In this document: piece by piece, positions 14,864 to 21,879 of the stretch | Layout: each line of letters starts with the position of its first letter | Position numbering within the stretch: the first letter of the stretch is position 1 | The notes under the pieces: model-generated | Told to the model about the DNA's origin: nothing | Database searches by the model: none | The model's input: only the letters and a program-made list of their open reading frames with translations | DNA from: M55B129 sp964506505 | Lineage (GTDB): Bacteria; Bacillota; Dethiobacteria; DTU022 | Length of the DNA: 25,648 bases | Assembly (NCBI GenBank): GCA_964506505.1 | Contig: CAZDKY010000017.1 | Span: 1-25,648 of the forward strand | Reading direction: 5' to 3' | Made by a program: the position numbers and the translations under genes

Positions 14864-15520
14864 GTGTCGAAGTCATTTTTAGTAATCGGTGCGGGACGGT
14901 TTGGCACTTCAGTGGCTAAAACACTGTACAGCCTTGAACAGGACGTCATGGTTGTCGACAATGATGAGCCTCTAATCCAACAAATCAGCGATGAGGTGAC
15001 CGGCGCTGTTCAGGCTGATGCTACGTCGGAAGATGTCCTGGAATCACTCGGGATTAAGGATTTCGATGCGGTTATCCTGGCCATCGGGGTTGATATTCAG
15101 GCCAGCATAATGACTGCCATCCTGCTGGTTGAAATGGGAGCCAGGGAGATTATTGCCAAAGCCCAGACAGAACTGCATGGCAAAGCCCTTTCAAAGATTG
15201 GTGTTCACCGGGTGTTATACCCCGAAAGGGATACCGGCTATAAATTGGCCCGCAGTCTCGTGGCGCCGACAATTATCGACATGATTGAGCTTTCCGATGA
15301 TTACAGCGTAGTGGAAGTGAATGCGCCGGATGATATGGTCGGTAAATCGCTGAAGGAGCTGAATCTGCGCGCACGGTATGGAGTGAGCATCATTGCCCTG
15401 CGCAGGGCCGCTGAAAAGGAAACAAATATATCCCCGATAGCCGAAGATATTATCAAAGAAAATGATATCGTTGTGGCTATCGGTGAAAATAAGGCTTTGC
15501 AGAAACTGGAGTGGATCTAG
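14864..15520 (+). CDS. ktrA: Potassium uptake protein, TrkA/KtrA regulatory subunit
   Basis: GTG at 14864 lies 8 bases after GGAGG (14851-14855); two other in-frame GTG codons (14849, 14858) overlap or touch that site. The product has 218 residues. An N-terminal Rossmann RCK domain has GAGRFG (9-14) and an acidic residue at the end of strand two (VVDND). A C-terminal RCK-C (TrkA-C) domain (~135-218) follows, with SDDYSVVEVNAP and DIVVAIGE. KtrA rings bind ATP/ADP or NAD(H) and gate the KtrB channel. It is the second gene of the ktrBA unit. The stop codon TAG (15518-15520) is in frame with the methyltransferase gene that starts 9 bases later. Confidence 0.95.
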   Translation: MSKSFLVIGAGRFGTSVAKTLYSLEQDVMVVDNDEPLIQQISDEVTGAVQADATSEDVLESLGIKDFDAVILAIGVDIQASIMTAILLVEMGAREIIAKAQTELHGKALSKIGVHRVLYPERDTGYKLARSLVAPTIIDMIELSDDYSVVEVNAPDDMVGKSLKELNLRARYGVSIIALRRAAEKETNISPIAEDIIKENDIVVAIGENKALQKLEWI

Positions 15521-15529
15521 CTGAGCGAA

Positions 15530-16324
15530 TTGAAGATCACAAGCCCGCATAATCCTCTGATCAAGGAATATTGCAGGCTCTTAAAAAGCAGGCGCTATCG
15601 CCGGCTATCGGGCAAAATTGCCCTGGAGGGGCCAAACCTGGTTGAAGAGGCCTTTAAAAAGGGGTTGGAACCGGAAATTATTTTTACCACCCTGGAATAT
15701 AAAGAAGGCAGTGGTTATTCTTTATTGAAAAGCCTTTCGGGTGGAATAAAACAGGCCGTTTTACCGAAAAAACTGTTTGTAAAAATGGCTGCTACTGAAT
15801 CGCCACAGGAAATAGCGGCGATATTTTTTTATCGGCAGTATTCGTCTGACGAATGGGTAACCAAAAAACAGGATCCAGTATTGATTCTCGATCGCCTTCA
15901 GGATCCCGGCAACTTGGGGACATTAATCCGGACAGCAGCGGCTGCGGGAATGAGCAGGGTATATCTTGTTGCGGGCGGTACGGATCCTTACGGACCAAAA
16001 GCCCTGCGTGCATCGGCCGGCGCGGTTTTTCAGATCCCTCTGACAGAAATTGAAGATCCTGTATTGTGGATCAGTAAATTAAAGGATCAGGGTATGCAGA
16101 TAGTGGGTACAAACGCCGGGGCGCCTCTTATCTACTGGGAGGCCGATTATAGTCAACCTACAGCTATTGTGATCGGTAATGAGGCTGCGGGTATACTTCC
16201 AGAATTGCTTTCGACAGTTAACTGCAGTGTAGCTATCCCTCTTAATGGTAACGTAGAATCACTTAATGCTGCTAGTGCCGGTGCGGTGATCATCTATGAA
16301 ATGATGCGCCAGCGCCAAGCCTGA
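15530..16324 (+). CDS. TrmH/SpoU-family (SPOUT) RNA methyltransferase
   Basis: TTG at 15530 gives 264 residues beginning MKITSPHNPLIKEY, the usual opening of this family. The Shine-Dalgarno is poor, so translation may be coupled to ktrA, which ends 9 bases before in the same frame. An N-terminal substrate-binding domain (1-100) contains RRYRRLSGKIALEG. The SPOUT knot follows: motif 1 DRLQDPGNLGTLIRTA (~121-136), motif 2 VIGNEAAGILPE (~214-225), and motif 3 IPLNGNVESLNAASAGAV (~236-253). Such enzymes use S-adenosylmethionine to 2'-O-methylate rRNA or tRNA. In Bacillus the same family (YsgA) lies just ahead of pheST, as here. The exact target nucleotide cannot be read from sequence. Confidence 0.93.
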   Translation: MKITSPHNPLIKEYCRLLKSRRYRRLSGKIALEGPNLVEEAFKKGLEPEIIFTTLEYKEGSGYSLLKSLSGGIKQAVLPKKLFVKMAATESPQEIAAIFFYRQYSSDEWVTKKQDPVLILDRLQDPGNLGTLIRTAAAAGMSRVYLVAGGTDPYGPKALRASAGAVFQIPLTEIEDPVLWISKLKDQGMQIVGTNAGAPLIYWEADYSQPTAIVIGNEAAGILPELLSTVNCSVAIPLNGNVESLNAASAGAVIIYEMMRQRQA

Positions 16325-16329
16325 GCTGC

Positions 16330-16358
16330 TTGATGACAGAAGGCCAAGGTGCTATAAT
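16330..16358 (+). promoter_or_regulatory. Sigma-A promoter of the pheST T-box leader
   Basis: TTGATG (16330-16335), 17 bases, TATAAT (16353-16358), with a TG one base ahead of the -10 box. This is a strong promoter. The -35 starts 5 bases after the methyltransferase stop codon. Transcription would start near 16365. Confidence 0.85.
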
Positions 16359-16364
16359 AATGCA

Positions 16365-16625
16365 GACATGATTTATGCATACTAAAGCTGTGAAGGAGAC
16401 AGGTAGGCCGGAACAGGAATTGACCAGGGAGGACCAGCCGCGACTGCAAGCTGTGTCCCGGTTCCGCCGGTTGAAATTCACTCCGGAGCTTCCCGCTGAA
16501 CGGCAGTATTGCCCGGTAGGCTGGAGACGGGAAACCACCGTTATCGAGTCCAAGTGAGCCGGCAACGGCTAAAATGGGTGGTACCGCGGAAAAATCCCTT
16601 TCGTCCCTTTTCGAAGGGATTTTTA
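16365..16625 (+). promoter_or_regulatory. T-box riboswitch, phenylalanine-responsive (specifier UUC)
   Basis: The leader holds the invariant T-box core GGGTGGTACCGCGG (16576-16589), followed by a terminator (16592-16624). A stem-III-like hairpin AGCCG-GCAA-CGGCT (16557-16570) sits directly ahead of it. In the 3' strand of stem I the sequence GAAATTCA (16473-16480) gives the specifier codon UUC (16477-16479) in the usual GAAA-codon-A setting, matching phenylalanine. Uncharged tRNA-Phe should pair with UUC and with the T-box bulge, stabilise the antiterminator and allow pheS transcription; charged tRNA leaves the terminator. The 320-base gap between the methyltransferase and pheS is almost entirely this element and its promoter. 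Confidence 0.93.
16592..16624 (+). terminator. T-box-controlled terminator ahead of pheS
   Basis: AAATCCCTT (16592-16600) pairs with AAGGGATTT (16614-16622), followed by TT and an AT-rich run. The TCGTCCC segment in the loop is typical of T-box terminators. Its 5' arm follows directly on the T-box core, so terminator and antiterminator are alternatives. Confidence 0.85.
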
Positions 16626-16645
16626 ATTTTGTGGAGGTGTTTTTA

Positions 16646-17671
16646 ATGCAGCAGCAGCTGGAAGAACTGGGTAGAGAAGCTCGCTTGCAAATTGAAAATG
16701 CAGCTTCTCCGGAAGAACTAAAAGAGATAAAAGTGCGTTTTCTTGGTAAGAAAGGAGAACTGACTGCTATATTGAGAGGACTGGGCACTATTCCTCCTGA
16801 ACAAAGACCTGCAGTCGGCAGGCAGGCCAATGAACTTCGGACATTGCTGGAAGAGACTATTGAGCAGCGGGAACAAGCCCTGCGAGATTTATCCAGGAGC
16901 GATCAATGGGAGAAGGAAAGAATTGATGTAACTCTGCCCGGCAGGCCGGTTTCGATGGGCCAGAAACATCCCCTGACCCTGATCACGGATGAGATAAAGG
17001 AAATTTTTGTCGGTCTCGGTTTTCAGGTCGCTCATGGCCCGGATATTGAAACTGATTACTATAATTATGAAGCATTGAATTTTCCGGCTGATCACCCGGC
17101 TCGTGATATGCAGGATTCTTTTTATCTCACTGAAAAATATTTGCTGCGTACCCATACATCTCCGGTCCAGATCAGAGCAATGGAGAAAAAAGCTCCTCGT
17201 TTGCCTGTCCGCATCATTGCTCCGGGTAAAGTTTTCCGTCGTGACGATGATGCCACTCATTCTCCCATGTTCCACCAGATAGAAGGGCTGGCAGTGGATA
17301 AAGATATAACTTTTGCCGATCTGAAGGGTACGCTGCTGACATTTGTCCGGCAAATGTTTGGACCGGAACAAAAGATCCGTTTGCGGCCCAGTTTTTTCCC
17401 TTTTACCGAGCCGAGTGCCGAGGTAGACATTCTTTGCGTGATGTGCAAAGGCAAAGGATGCCGTGTCTGCAGTGATACGGGATGGCTGGAAATTCTCGGC
17501 GCCGGAATGGTTCACCCGCACGTTCTTTCAGTGTCCGGATACGATCCACGGGAAGTGACAGGATTTGCCTTTGGAATGGGAGTTGAGCGCATAGCAATGC
17601 TCAAGTACGGTATAGGCGATCTGCGCCATTTTTTCACCAACGATCTGCGGTTTCTTAAACAGTTTGGTTAA
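16646..17671 (+). CDS. pheS: Phenylalanine-tRNA ligase alpha subunit
   Basis: ATG at 16646 has GGAGGTG (16633-16639) 6 bases upstream; 341 residues, standard length. The N-terminal coiled-coil tRNA-binding arm spans ~1-85. The class II catalytic core contains the motif 2 region GKVFRRDDDATHSPMFHQIEG (~192-212), SFFPFTEPSAEVD, and motif 3 GFAFGMGVERIAMLKYGIGD (~305-324). A four-cysteine cluster CVMCKGKGCRVC (~268-279) is seen in many relatives. The enzyme works as an alpha2-beta2 tetramer with PheT, attaching phenylalanine to tRNA-Phe. Its expression should be governed by the T-box directly upstream. Confidence 0.98.
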   Translation: MQQQLEELGREARLQIENAASPEELKEIKVRFLGKKGELTAILRGLGTIPPEQRPAVGRQANELRTLLEETIEQREQALRDLSRSDQWEKERIDVTLPGRPVSMGQKHPLTLITDEIKEIFVGLGFQVAHGPDIETDYYNYEALNFPADHPARDMQDSFYLTEKYLLRTHTSPVQIRAMEKKAPRLPVRIIAPGKVFRRDDDATHSPMFHQIEGLAVDKDITFADLKGTLLTFVRQMFGPEQKIRLRPSFFPFTEPSAEVDILCVMCKGKGCRVCSDTGWLEILGAGMVHPHVLSVSGYDPREVTGFAFGMGVERIAMLKYGIGDLRHFFTNDLRFLKQFG

Positions 17672-17697
17672 TAAATGAAAAAAATGTCAGATCGAAA

Positions 17698-17727
17698 TTC
17701 AGGTTATTGCACGTTTGAAACTATAAT
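17698..17727 (+). promoter_or_regulatory. Weak candidate promoter inside the pheS-pheT gap
   Basis: A perfect TATAAT (17722-17727) lies in an AT-rich 100-base gap between pheS and pheT, with a poor -35 (TTCAGG, 17698-17703) 18 bases before it. Two further TTGACA hexamers (17734-17739 and 17748-17753) have no matching -10 boxes. An internal promoter is possible but unproven. Confidence 0.25.
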
Positions 17728-17771
17728 ATTTAATTGACACATTTTTGTTGACATGATTGGAGGATTTGATA

Positions 17772-20192
17772 ATGCGCGTACCTTTCAGCTGGTTGCTTGA
17801 ATATATTGATCCGGGGTTATCTCCGCAGGAACTGGGTGAACGCATGACCATGGCGGGAATTGAGGTGGAAGCGGTTGAAGCATTTGGTTCTCCCCTGCCT
17901 GGTGTGTTGGTGGGCCAGGTCAAAAAAATTAAGCCTCATCCAGGCCGCGATAATCTGGTCCTGGTTGATGCCGATACCGGAGATGGTCCTCATGAAATTG
18001 TCTGCGGAGCAAAAAATATGACGGTGGGAGATCGAGTTGCCGTAGCCAGGCCCGGAGCGGTACTGCCGGGCGGACTGAAAATTAAAGAGAGGCCCATCTA
18101 CGGTGTTACCTCAGCCGGAATGCTCTGTTCAGCAAAGGAACTGGGGCTTGAACTGGGATCAGATCAGGAAATTCTTATTCTCGATAAAAATACTCCTGTG
18201 GGAGCAAAAGTGGATGATGTGCTTGGTTTTGATGATCAGATCCTGTATCTTGATCTTACCCCAAACAGGGCCGATTGCCTCGGTATGCTGGGAGTTGCTT
18301 TCGAGGTTGCCGCCCTGACTGCAGGCGAAGTGAAAATGCCTTCCATGAATCTACCGGAAACGGAAATTCCGGTCAACGAAGCGGTAAAAGTGGATATTAA
18401 AGACCGGAACCTCTGTCATCGCTATACGGCAAGGGTGATCAGGGGAATACAGATAGGACCTTCACCGCTCTGGATACAGATGAGATTGATGAAAGCGGGC
18501 GTCCGTCCCATCAACAATGTTGTTGACATCACCAACTATGTAATGTGGGAGACCGGACAGCCGCTCCATGCATTTGATCTGCAACTTCTCAAGGAGAGGA
18601 AAATCCTGGTTAGGCGAGCCGGGATGGGCGAAAAGCTGGTTACCCTTGATGGAGTGGAACGTGAACTGACCAACGAGGACCTGGTGATTGCCAACAGGAA
18701 TGAACCTGTTGGCCTGGCCGGGGTCATGGGTGGTAAAGATACCGAAATCACTGCGGCCACAAGCGATGTTTTGATTGAAGCGGCTATTTTTAATCCCACC
18801 AGTATCAGGAGAACGGCCCGTCGTTTGAGCCTGCCTTCCGAAGCTTCACAGCGTTTTGAAAGAGGAGTAAACCCGGAAGCAGTTATGTGGGCTCAGAATC
18901 GGGCAGCCCTGTTGCTCAATGAACTGGCCGGGGGTAAGGTATTGAAAGGAGTGGTCGATAAAAATTATTCGACTGTGGAACCGCATCGTCTGACAGTCAG
19001 TGCCCGCAGGATCCGCAGGATACTGGGGATAGATATTGATACGGCTGAGATATTGGCTCTGCTTAAGAGTCTCGGTTTTTTCGTTTCTCCGTCTGAAGAT
19101 GATTTGCTCGAAGTTACCGTTCCTCTCCGCAGGGCGGATGTTAAGATAGAAGAAGATATTGTTGAAGAGGTGGCTCGTTTGTATGGTTATGATCGCATCC
19201 CGCTCACTCTTCCCAGAGGAGAATTAATTGAAAACAGGGAAGAAGAAGACGAAAAGTTCAAAGATGCGATCAAAGAAATCATGATTTCCGCCGGTTTTTA
19301 TGAATGCATCGCTCATTCTTTCATCAATCCTTCCGGTCTGCGTCACCTGCGCTTGCCGGAAAATGATCCCAGGATGAGTTATATTCCCGTTCGCAATCCC
19401 TTTTCGGAGGAGCAGTCAGCCATGCGGACCACTTTAGTGCCCGGTTTGCTGAAAGCTGTGCAGCATAATTGCAGTTTTAGTGAAGTAAACCAGTTGCTTT
19501 TTGAAGTGGGATCTATTTATATGGCTGATTCGCTGCCGCTGGAAGAGCATCCTGCTGAAAAACCGACCCTGGGTATGGTAGTAAGCGGTATTATACCTGA
19601 GCCGAACTGGGTGGTGCCTTCCATTAAAGCGGATTTCTTCGTGATTAAGGGAGTTTTAGAAACCATTCTCAGGCGTTACGGAATTGAAGGTGTTAAATTT
19701 ATTCCGCAGGCGCTTCCTTTTACTCACCCTGCTCGAAGTGCCCTGGTAAAAGTTGATGATGTAGTGCTCGGTTTTATCGGTCAGCTTCACCCCGAAGTGG
19801 CGGAAGCCTGGGAAATTGATCAACCAGTCACTGTTTCAGAAATTGATTTAAACCTGCTCTTTGAAATGGCCAAACCGGTGCCCTGCTTTACTTCTTTACC
19901 ACGTTATCCCGCTGCCAAGAGGGATATTGCGGTTATTGTGGATAGAAATATAGCATCTGAAGATTTGGCCCAAACAATTAGAGAAACGGGTAAAGATTTT
20001 GTCAGCCGCGTAGTTCTTTTTGATCTTTTTGAAGGGAAACAGATCCCGGCCGGCAAACGAAGCCTTGCTTATTCGATAACCTTCAGGCGGGATGAAGGGA
20101 CTTTAACTGACGAAGAAGTTAACCTGGTATTTGAGGATATCAAAAATGCCCTGTTGAGTCGCGGAGCGGTTTTGCGCGGTGAGGGGTCATGA
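17772..20192 (+). CDS. pheT: Phenylalanine-tRNA ligase beta subunit
   Basis: ATG at 17772 has GGAGG (17759-17763) 8 bases upstream; 806 residues, full length. N-terminal MRVPFSWLLEYID is typical. A tRNA-binding OB domain (~40-150) has VKKIKPHPGRDNLVLVDAD and SAGMLCSAKELG. The B3/B4 editing region follows (LTPNRADCLGMLGVAFEVAAL, NNVVDITNYVMWETGQPLHAFD), then B5 (~400-475), a catalytic-like core, and a C-terminal anticodon-binding FDX-ACB domain (~715-806, SLPRYPAAKRDIAVIVD). It pairs with PheS, provides editing of mischarged tyrosine and binds tRNA. The 100-base gap from pheS is longer than usual for this operon. Confidence 0.98.
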   Translation: MRVPFSWLLEYIDPGLSPQELGERMTMAGIEVEAVEAFGSPLPGVLVGQVKKIKPHPGRDNLVLVDADTGDGPHEIVCGAKNMTVGDRVAVARPGAVLPGGLKIKERPIYGVTSAGMLCSAKELGLELGSDQEILILDKNTPVGAKVDDVLGFDDQILYLDLTPNRADCLGMLGVAFEVAALTAGEVKMPSMNLPETEIPVNEAVKVDIKDRNLCHRYTARVIRGIQIGPSPLWIQMRLMKAGVRPINNVVDITNYVMWETGQPLHAFDLQLLKERKILVRRAGMGEKLVTLDGVERELTNEDLVIANRNEPVGLAGVMGGKDTEITAATSDVLIEAAIFNPTSIRRTARRLSLPSEASQRFERGVNPEAVMWAQNRAALLLNELAGGKVLKGVVDKNYSTVEPHRLTVSARRIRRILGIDIDTAEILALLKSLGFFVSPSEDDLLEVTVPLRRADVKIEEDIVEEVARLYGYDRIPLTLPRGELIENREEEDEKFKDAIKEIMISAGFYECIAHSFINPSGLRHLRLPENDPRMSYIPVRNPFSEEQSAMRTTLVPGLLKAVQHNCSFSEVNQLLFEVGSIYMADSLPLEEHPAEKPTLGMVVSGIIPEPNWVVPSIKADFFVIKGVLETILRRYGIEGVKFIPQALPFTHPARSALVKVDDVVLGFIGQLHPEVAEAWEIDQPVTVSEIDLNLLFEMAKPVPCFTSLPRYPAAKRDIAVIVDRNIASEDLAQTIRETGKDFVSRVVLFDLFEGKQIPAGKRSLAYSITFRRDEGTLTDEEVNLVFEDIKNALLSRGAVLRGEGS

Positions 20193-20193
20193 C

Positions 20194-20218
20194 AACTTGG
20201 GCGTAACCCCGGGTTTTT
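20194..20218 (+). terminator. Possible terminator after pheT
   Basis: AACTTGGG (20194-20201) can pair with CCCGGGTT (20208-20215) through six Watson-Crick and two G-U pairs, followed by TTT. It starts 2 bases after the pheT stop codon. The stem is modest and the T-run short, so efficiency is uncertain. The rest of the gap to zapA (to 20353) shows no clear promoter. Confidence 0.45.
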
Positions 20219-20353
20219 CATAAATAAATCGGGAGATCGGGTAAAAAGAGTTGATAACCTCGCTGTTCTGTCTCAGGAAGGATATCATGTGGTCTATCCC
20301 GAAATAACAGGTCGAAGAGATCGTTGCCACTAACCGGAAGGCGGGGACGATAT

Positions 20354-20620
20354 ATGGAAGAAAAGATCCGCGTCACTTTGACTATCATGGGAGAAGCATA
20401 TATTCTGCGCGGTTCTTCAACCAGGGAACAGTTATGCAGGGTTGGCCGTTATGTTGATCACATGATGAAAGAGCTTGCTGAAAAAAACGTTCAGATAAGC
20501 AAATATAAAATTGCAGTCCTGGCGGCATTAAATATTGCCGATGAAATGCTCAGGTTAAAAGAAAAAACAGAGCTTCACAGCGTGGATGCAAAGCGGGGTG
20601 AAGTAGATGAACTGGTTTGA
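20354..20620 (+). CDS. zapA: Cell division protein ZapA
   Basis: ATG at 20354 gives an 88-residue protein; the G-rich stretch GGCGGGGA just upstream (from 20340) may serve as ribosome site. It begins EEKIRVTLTIMGEAYILRG, the ZapA N-terminal globular domain. It continues through STREQLCRVGRYVDHMMKEL and a C-terminal coiled coil with KIAVLAALNIADEMLRLKEK, which match ZapA. ZapA bundles FtsZ filaments and promotes Z-ring assembly at midcell. In Bacillus it likewise follows pheT. Its end overlaps the start of cvpA by 14 bases, so the two are co-translated. Confidence 0.92.
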   Translation: MEEKIRVTLTIMGEAYILRGSSTREQLCRVGRYVDHMMKELAEKNVQISKYKIAVLAALNIADEMLRLKEKTELHSVDAKRGEVDELV

Positions 20621-21176
20621 TATTTTTCTGCTGGTGATTTTTTTATTACACATCTTGAGTGGTTTTTCCCGTGGTTTGGCTAAGATGTTTTTTGATATTT
20701 TCGGATTCCTGATCATCGTAATTTTGTCTCTGTGTGGAAGCCGATTTTTCAGCAACGATCTGGCTGCTTACATTAATCCGGAAGATATCATTCCTCATCA
20801 TGATCTGATCATGGATCTGGGCATAGATCTGGCCCTGGAGCAGGCGCCGCGTCTGGTGGCGGGTATTATTGCTTTCCTGGTTCTTTTTTTGCTTCTGAGC
20901 CTGGTATTCAAATTCTTCGCCGGAGCTCTGCGGTGGGTTAATCGTGTGCCCATTATCGGTTTTATCAATCGTCTGGGTGGTGCTCTTCTGGGAGCTCTCG
21001 TTGGAGCGATTTTTGTTTATATCATTATCGCTGCCGTTTCTCTTATTCCTCTCCACCTGTTTATGGATGCCCTGGAAAATTCAAGGGTGGTAATTTTTGC
21101 CGGTCAATATCTTACTCCCACTGTCGAATTATTAAAGGAAGCAGTGGTCAAATTTTACCTGGATATTAATGGCTGA
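20607..21176 (+). CDS. CvpA family membrane protein
   Basis: ATG at 20607 lies inside the 3' end of zapA (overlap 14 bases), with GGGGTGAAG (20595-20603) as likely Shine-Dalgarno; 189 residues. Four membrane segments are visible: ~5-20, ~25-45, ~85-105 and ~120-150. The family features are the N-terminal NWFDIFLLVIF...GFSRGLAKMFFDIFGF and the later NRVPIIGFINRLGGALLGALVGA. CvpA proteins are named after a colicin V production gene; their molecular role is unsettled, with links to envelope and division. The zapA-cvpA pair is conserved in Firmicutes. A terminator follows at 21200-21241. Confidence 0.9.
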   Translation: MNWFDIFLLVIFLLHILSGFSRGLAKMFFDIFGFLIIVILSLCGSRFFSNDLAAYINPEDIIPHHDLIMDLGIDLALEQAPRLVAGIIAFLVLFLLLSLVFKFFAGALRWVNRVPIIGFINRLGGALLGALVGAIFVYIIIAAVSLIPLHLFMDALENSRVVIFAGQYLTPTVELLKEAVVKFYLDING

Positions 21177-21199
21177 TCAAAAAAGTATTGGGAAGAAAT

Positions 21200-21241
21200 C
21201 CGGCCCGCAGACCTTTGTTACGATGTCGCAGGCCGGTTTTT
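21200..21241 (+). terminator. Rho-independent terminator after cvpA
   Basis: CCGGCC (21200-21205) pairs with GGCCGG (21231-21236), followed directly by five T (21237-21241). The loop is 25 bases, longer than usual, with limited internal pairing. It falls between cvpA and the glycosylase gene and probably separates the division genes from the repair genes. Confidence 0.6.
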
Positions 21242-21282
21242 CAGTTTGCAATTTTACCCGAAAGGGGAACCAATAGGATATA

Positions 21283-21879
21283 ATGCAGCTTCTGGGAGAA
21301 AAATTTTTCAAGCGCGAAACGGTGAAAGTGGCCCGTGAACTGCTTGGACATTTTTTGTGTCGGGAATCGGCAGAAGGTCTGGTCAGCGGGATAATTGTAG
21401 AGACGGAAGCATATTTAAGCAACAATGATCCTGCCTGCCATGCTGCCAGGGGTAAAACGTCCCGCAATGCAGTAATGTTTGGGCCGCCGGGAATGGCTTA
21501 TGTTTATTTCATATATGGTAACCACTATTGTTTTAATGTCGTAACGGGCCAGGAAGGTGTGGGTGAAGCGGTTCTTGTCAGGTCGGTGGAGCCTGTGGAC
21601 GGATTGCCCCTCATCGTTGCAAGGCGGGGCCAGGCGGTTTCAAGAATTAATCTTACCAATGGCCCGGGAAAGCTGTGCCAGGCTTTTGCTGTTGATGGAA
21701 GTTTTAACGGGCATGATCTGGGGGAAAAACCGCTTTACCTGGGTTTAAATAAAGCTGTTTCTCAGTACCGGCCCGTTAAAACGACAACGCGCATCGGATT
21801 GTCAGTAGCTCAAGATAAACCTTTGCGTTACGTGGTGACCGGGAATGCTTACCTGTCGAGGAGAGAGTATCTTGGATGA
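21283..21879 (+). CDS. mpg: DNA-3-methyladenine glycosylase (AAG/MPG family)
   Basis: ATG at 21283 gives 198 residues, normal for the bacterial family; the Shine-Dalgarno is weak (GGATAT just upstream, or AAAGGGGAAC further back). The start LLGEKFFKRETVKVARELLG, the catalytic ETEAY (40-44) and the block CHAARGKTSRNAVMFGPPG, continuing into VYFIYGNHYCFNVV, are all diagnostic, as is NGPGKLCQA. The enzyme flips out alkylated or deaminated purines (3-methyladenine, hypoxanthine) and cleaves the glycosidic bond, the first step of base excision repair. Its stop codon overlaps the likely mutS2 start by 8 bases, so the two repair genes are translationally coupled. In Bacillus subtilis this place between cvpA and mutS2 holds polX instead. 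Confidence 0.94.
   Translation: MQLLGEKFFKRETVKVARELLGHFLCRESAEGLVSGIIVETEAYLSNNDPACHAARGKTSRNAVMFGPPGMAYVYFIYGNHYCFNVVTGQEGVGEAVLVRSVEPVDGLPLIVARRGQAVSRINLTNGPGKLCQAFAVDGSFNGHDLGEKPLYLGLNKAVSQYRPVKTTTRIGLSVAQDKPLRYVVTGNAYLSRREYLG

Noticed and set aside
17675..17737. A 20-codon frame (MKKMSDRNSG...) between pheS and pheT that might be a phenylalanine leader peptide
   Set aside because: No Shine-Dalgarno, only two phenylalanine codons, not adjacent, and no terminator pair behind it. The upstream T-box already explains phenylalanine control.
17734..17753. Two TTGACA hexamers in tandem as promoters or a direct-repeat operator before pheT
   Set aside because: Neither has a -10 box at 16-18 bases; the second would put it in the pheT start region. 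Kept only as a remark in the gap finding.
20193..20330. The pheT frame stays open for about 45 codons after its stop
   Set aside because: An open run of this length is expected by chance fairly often, no good start or ribosome site exists, and the encoded peptide matches nothing I know.
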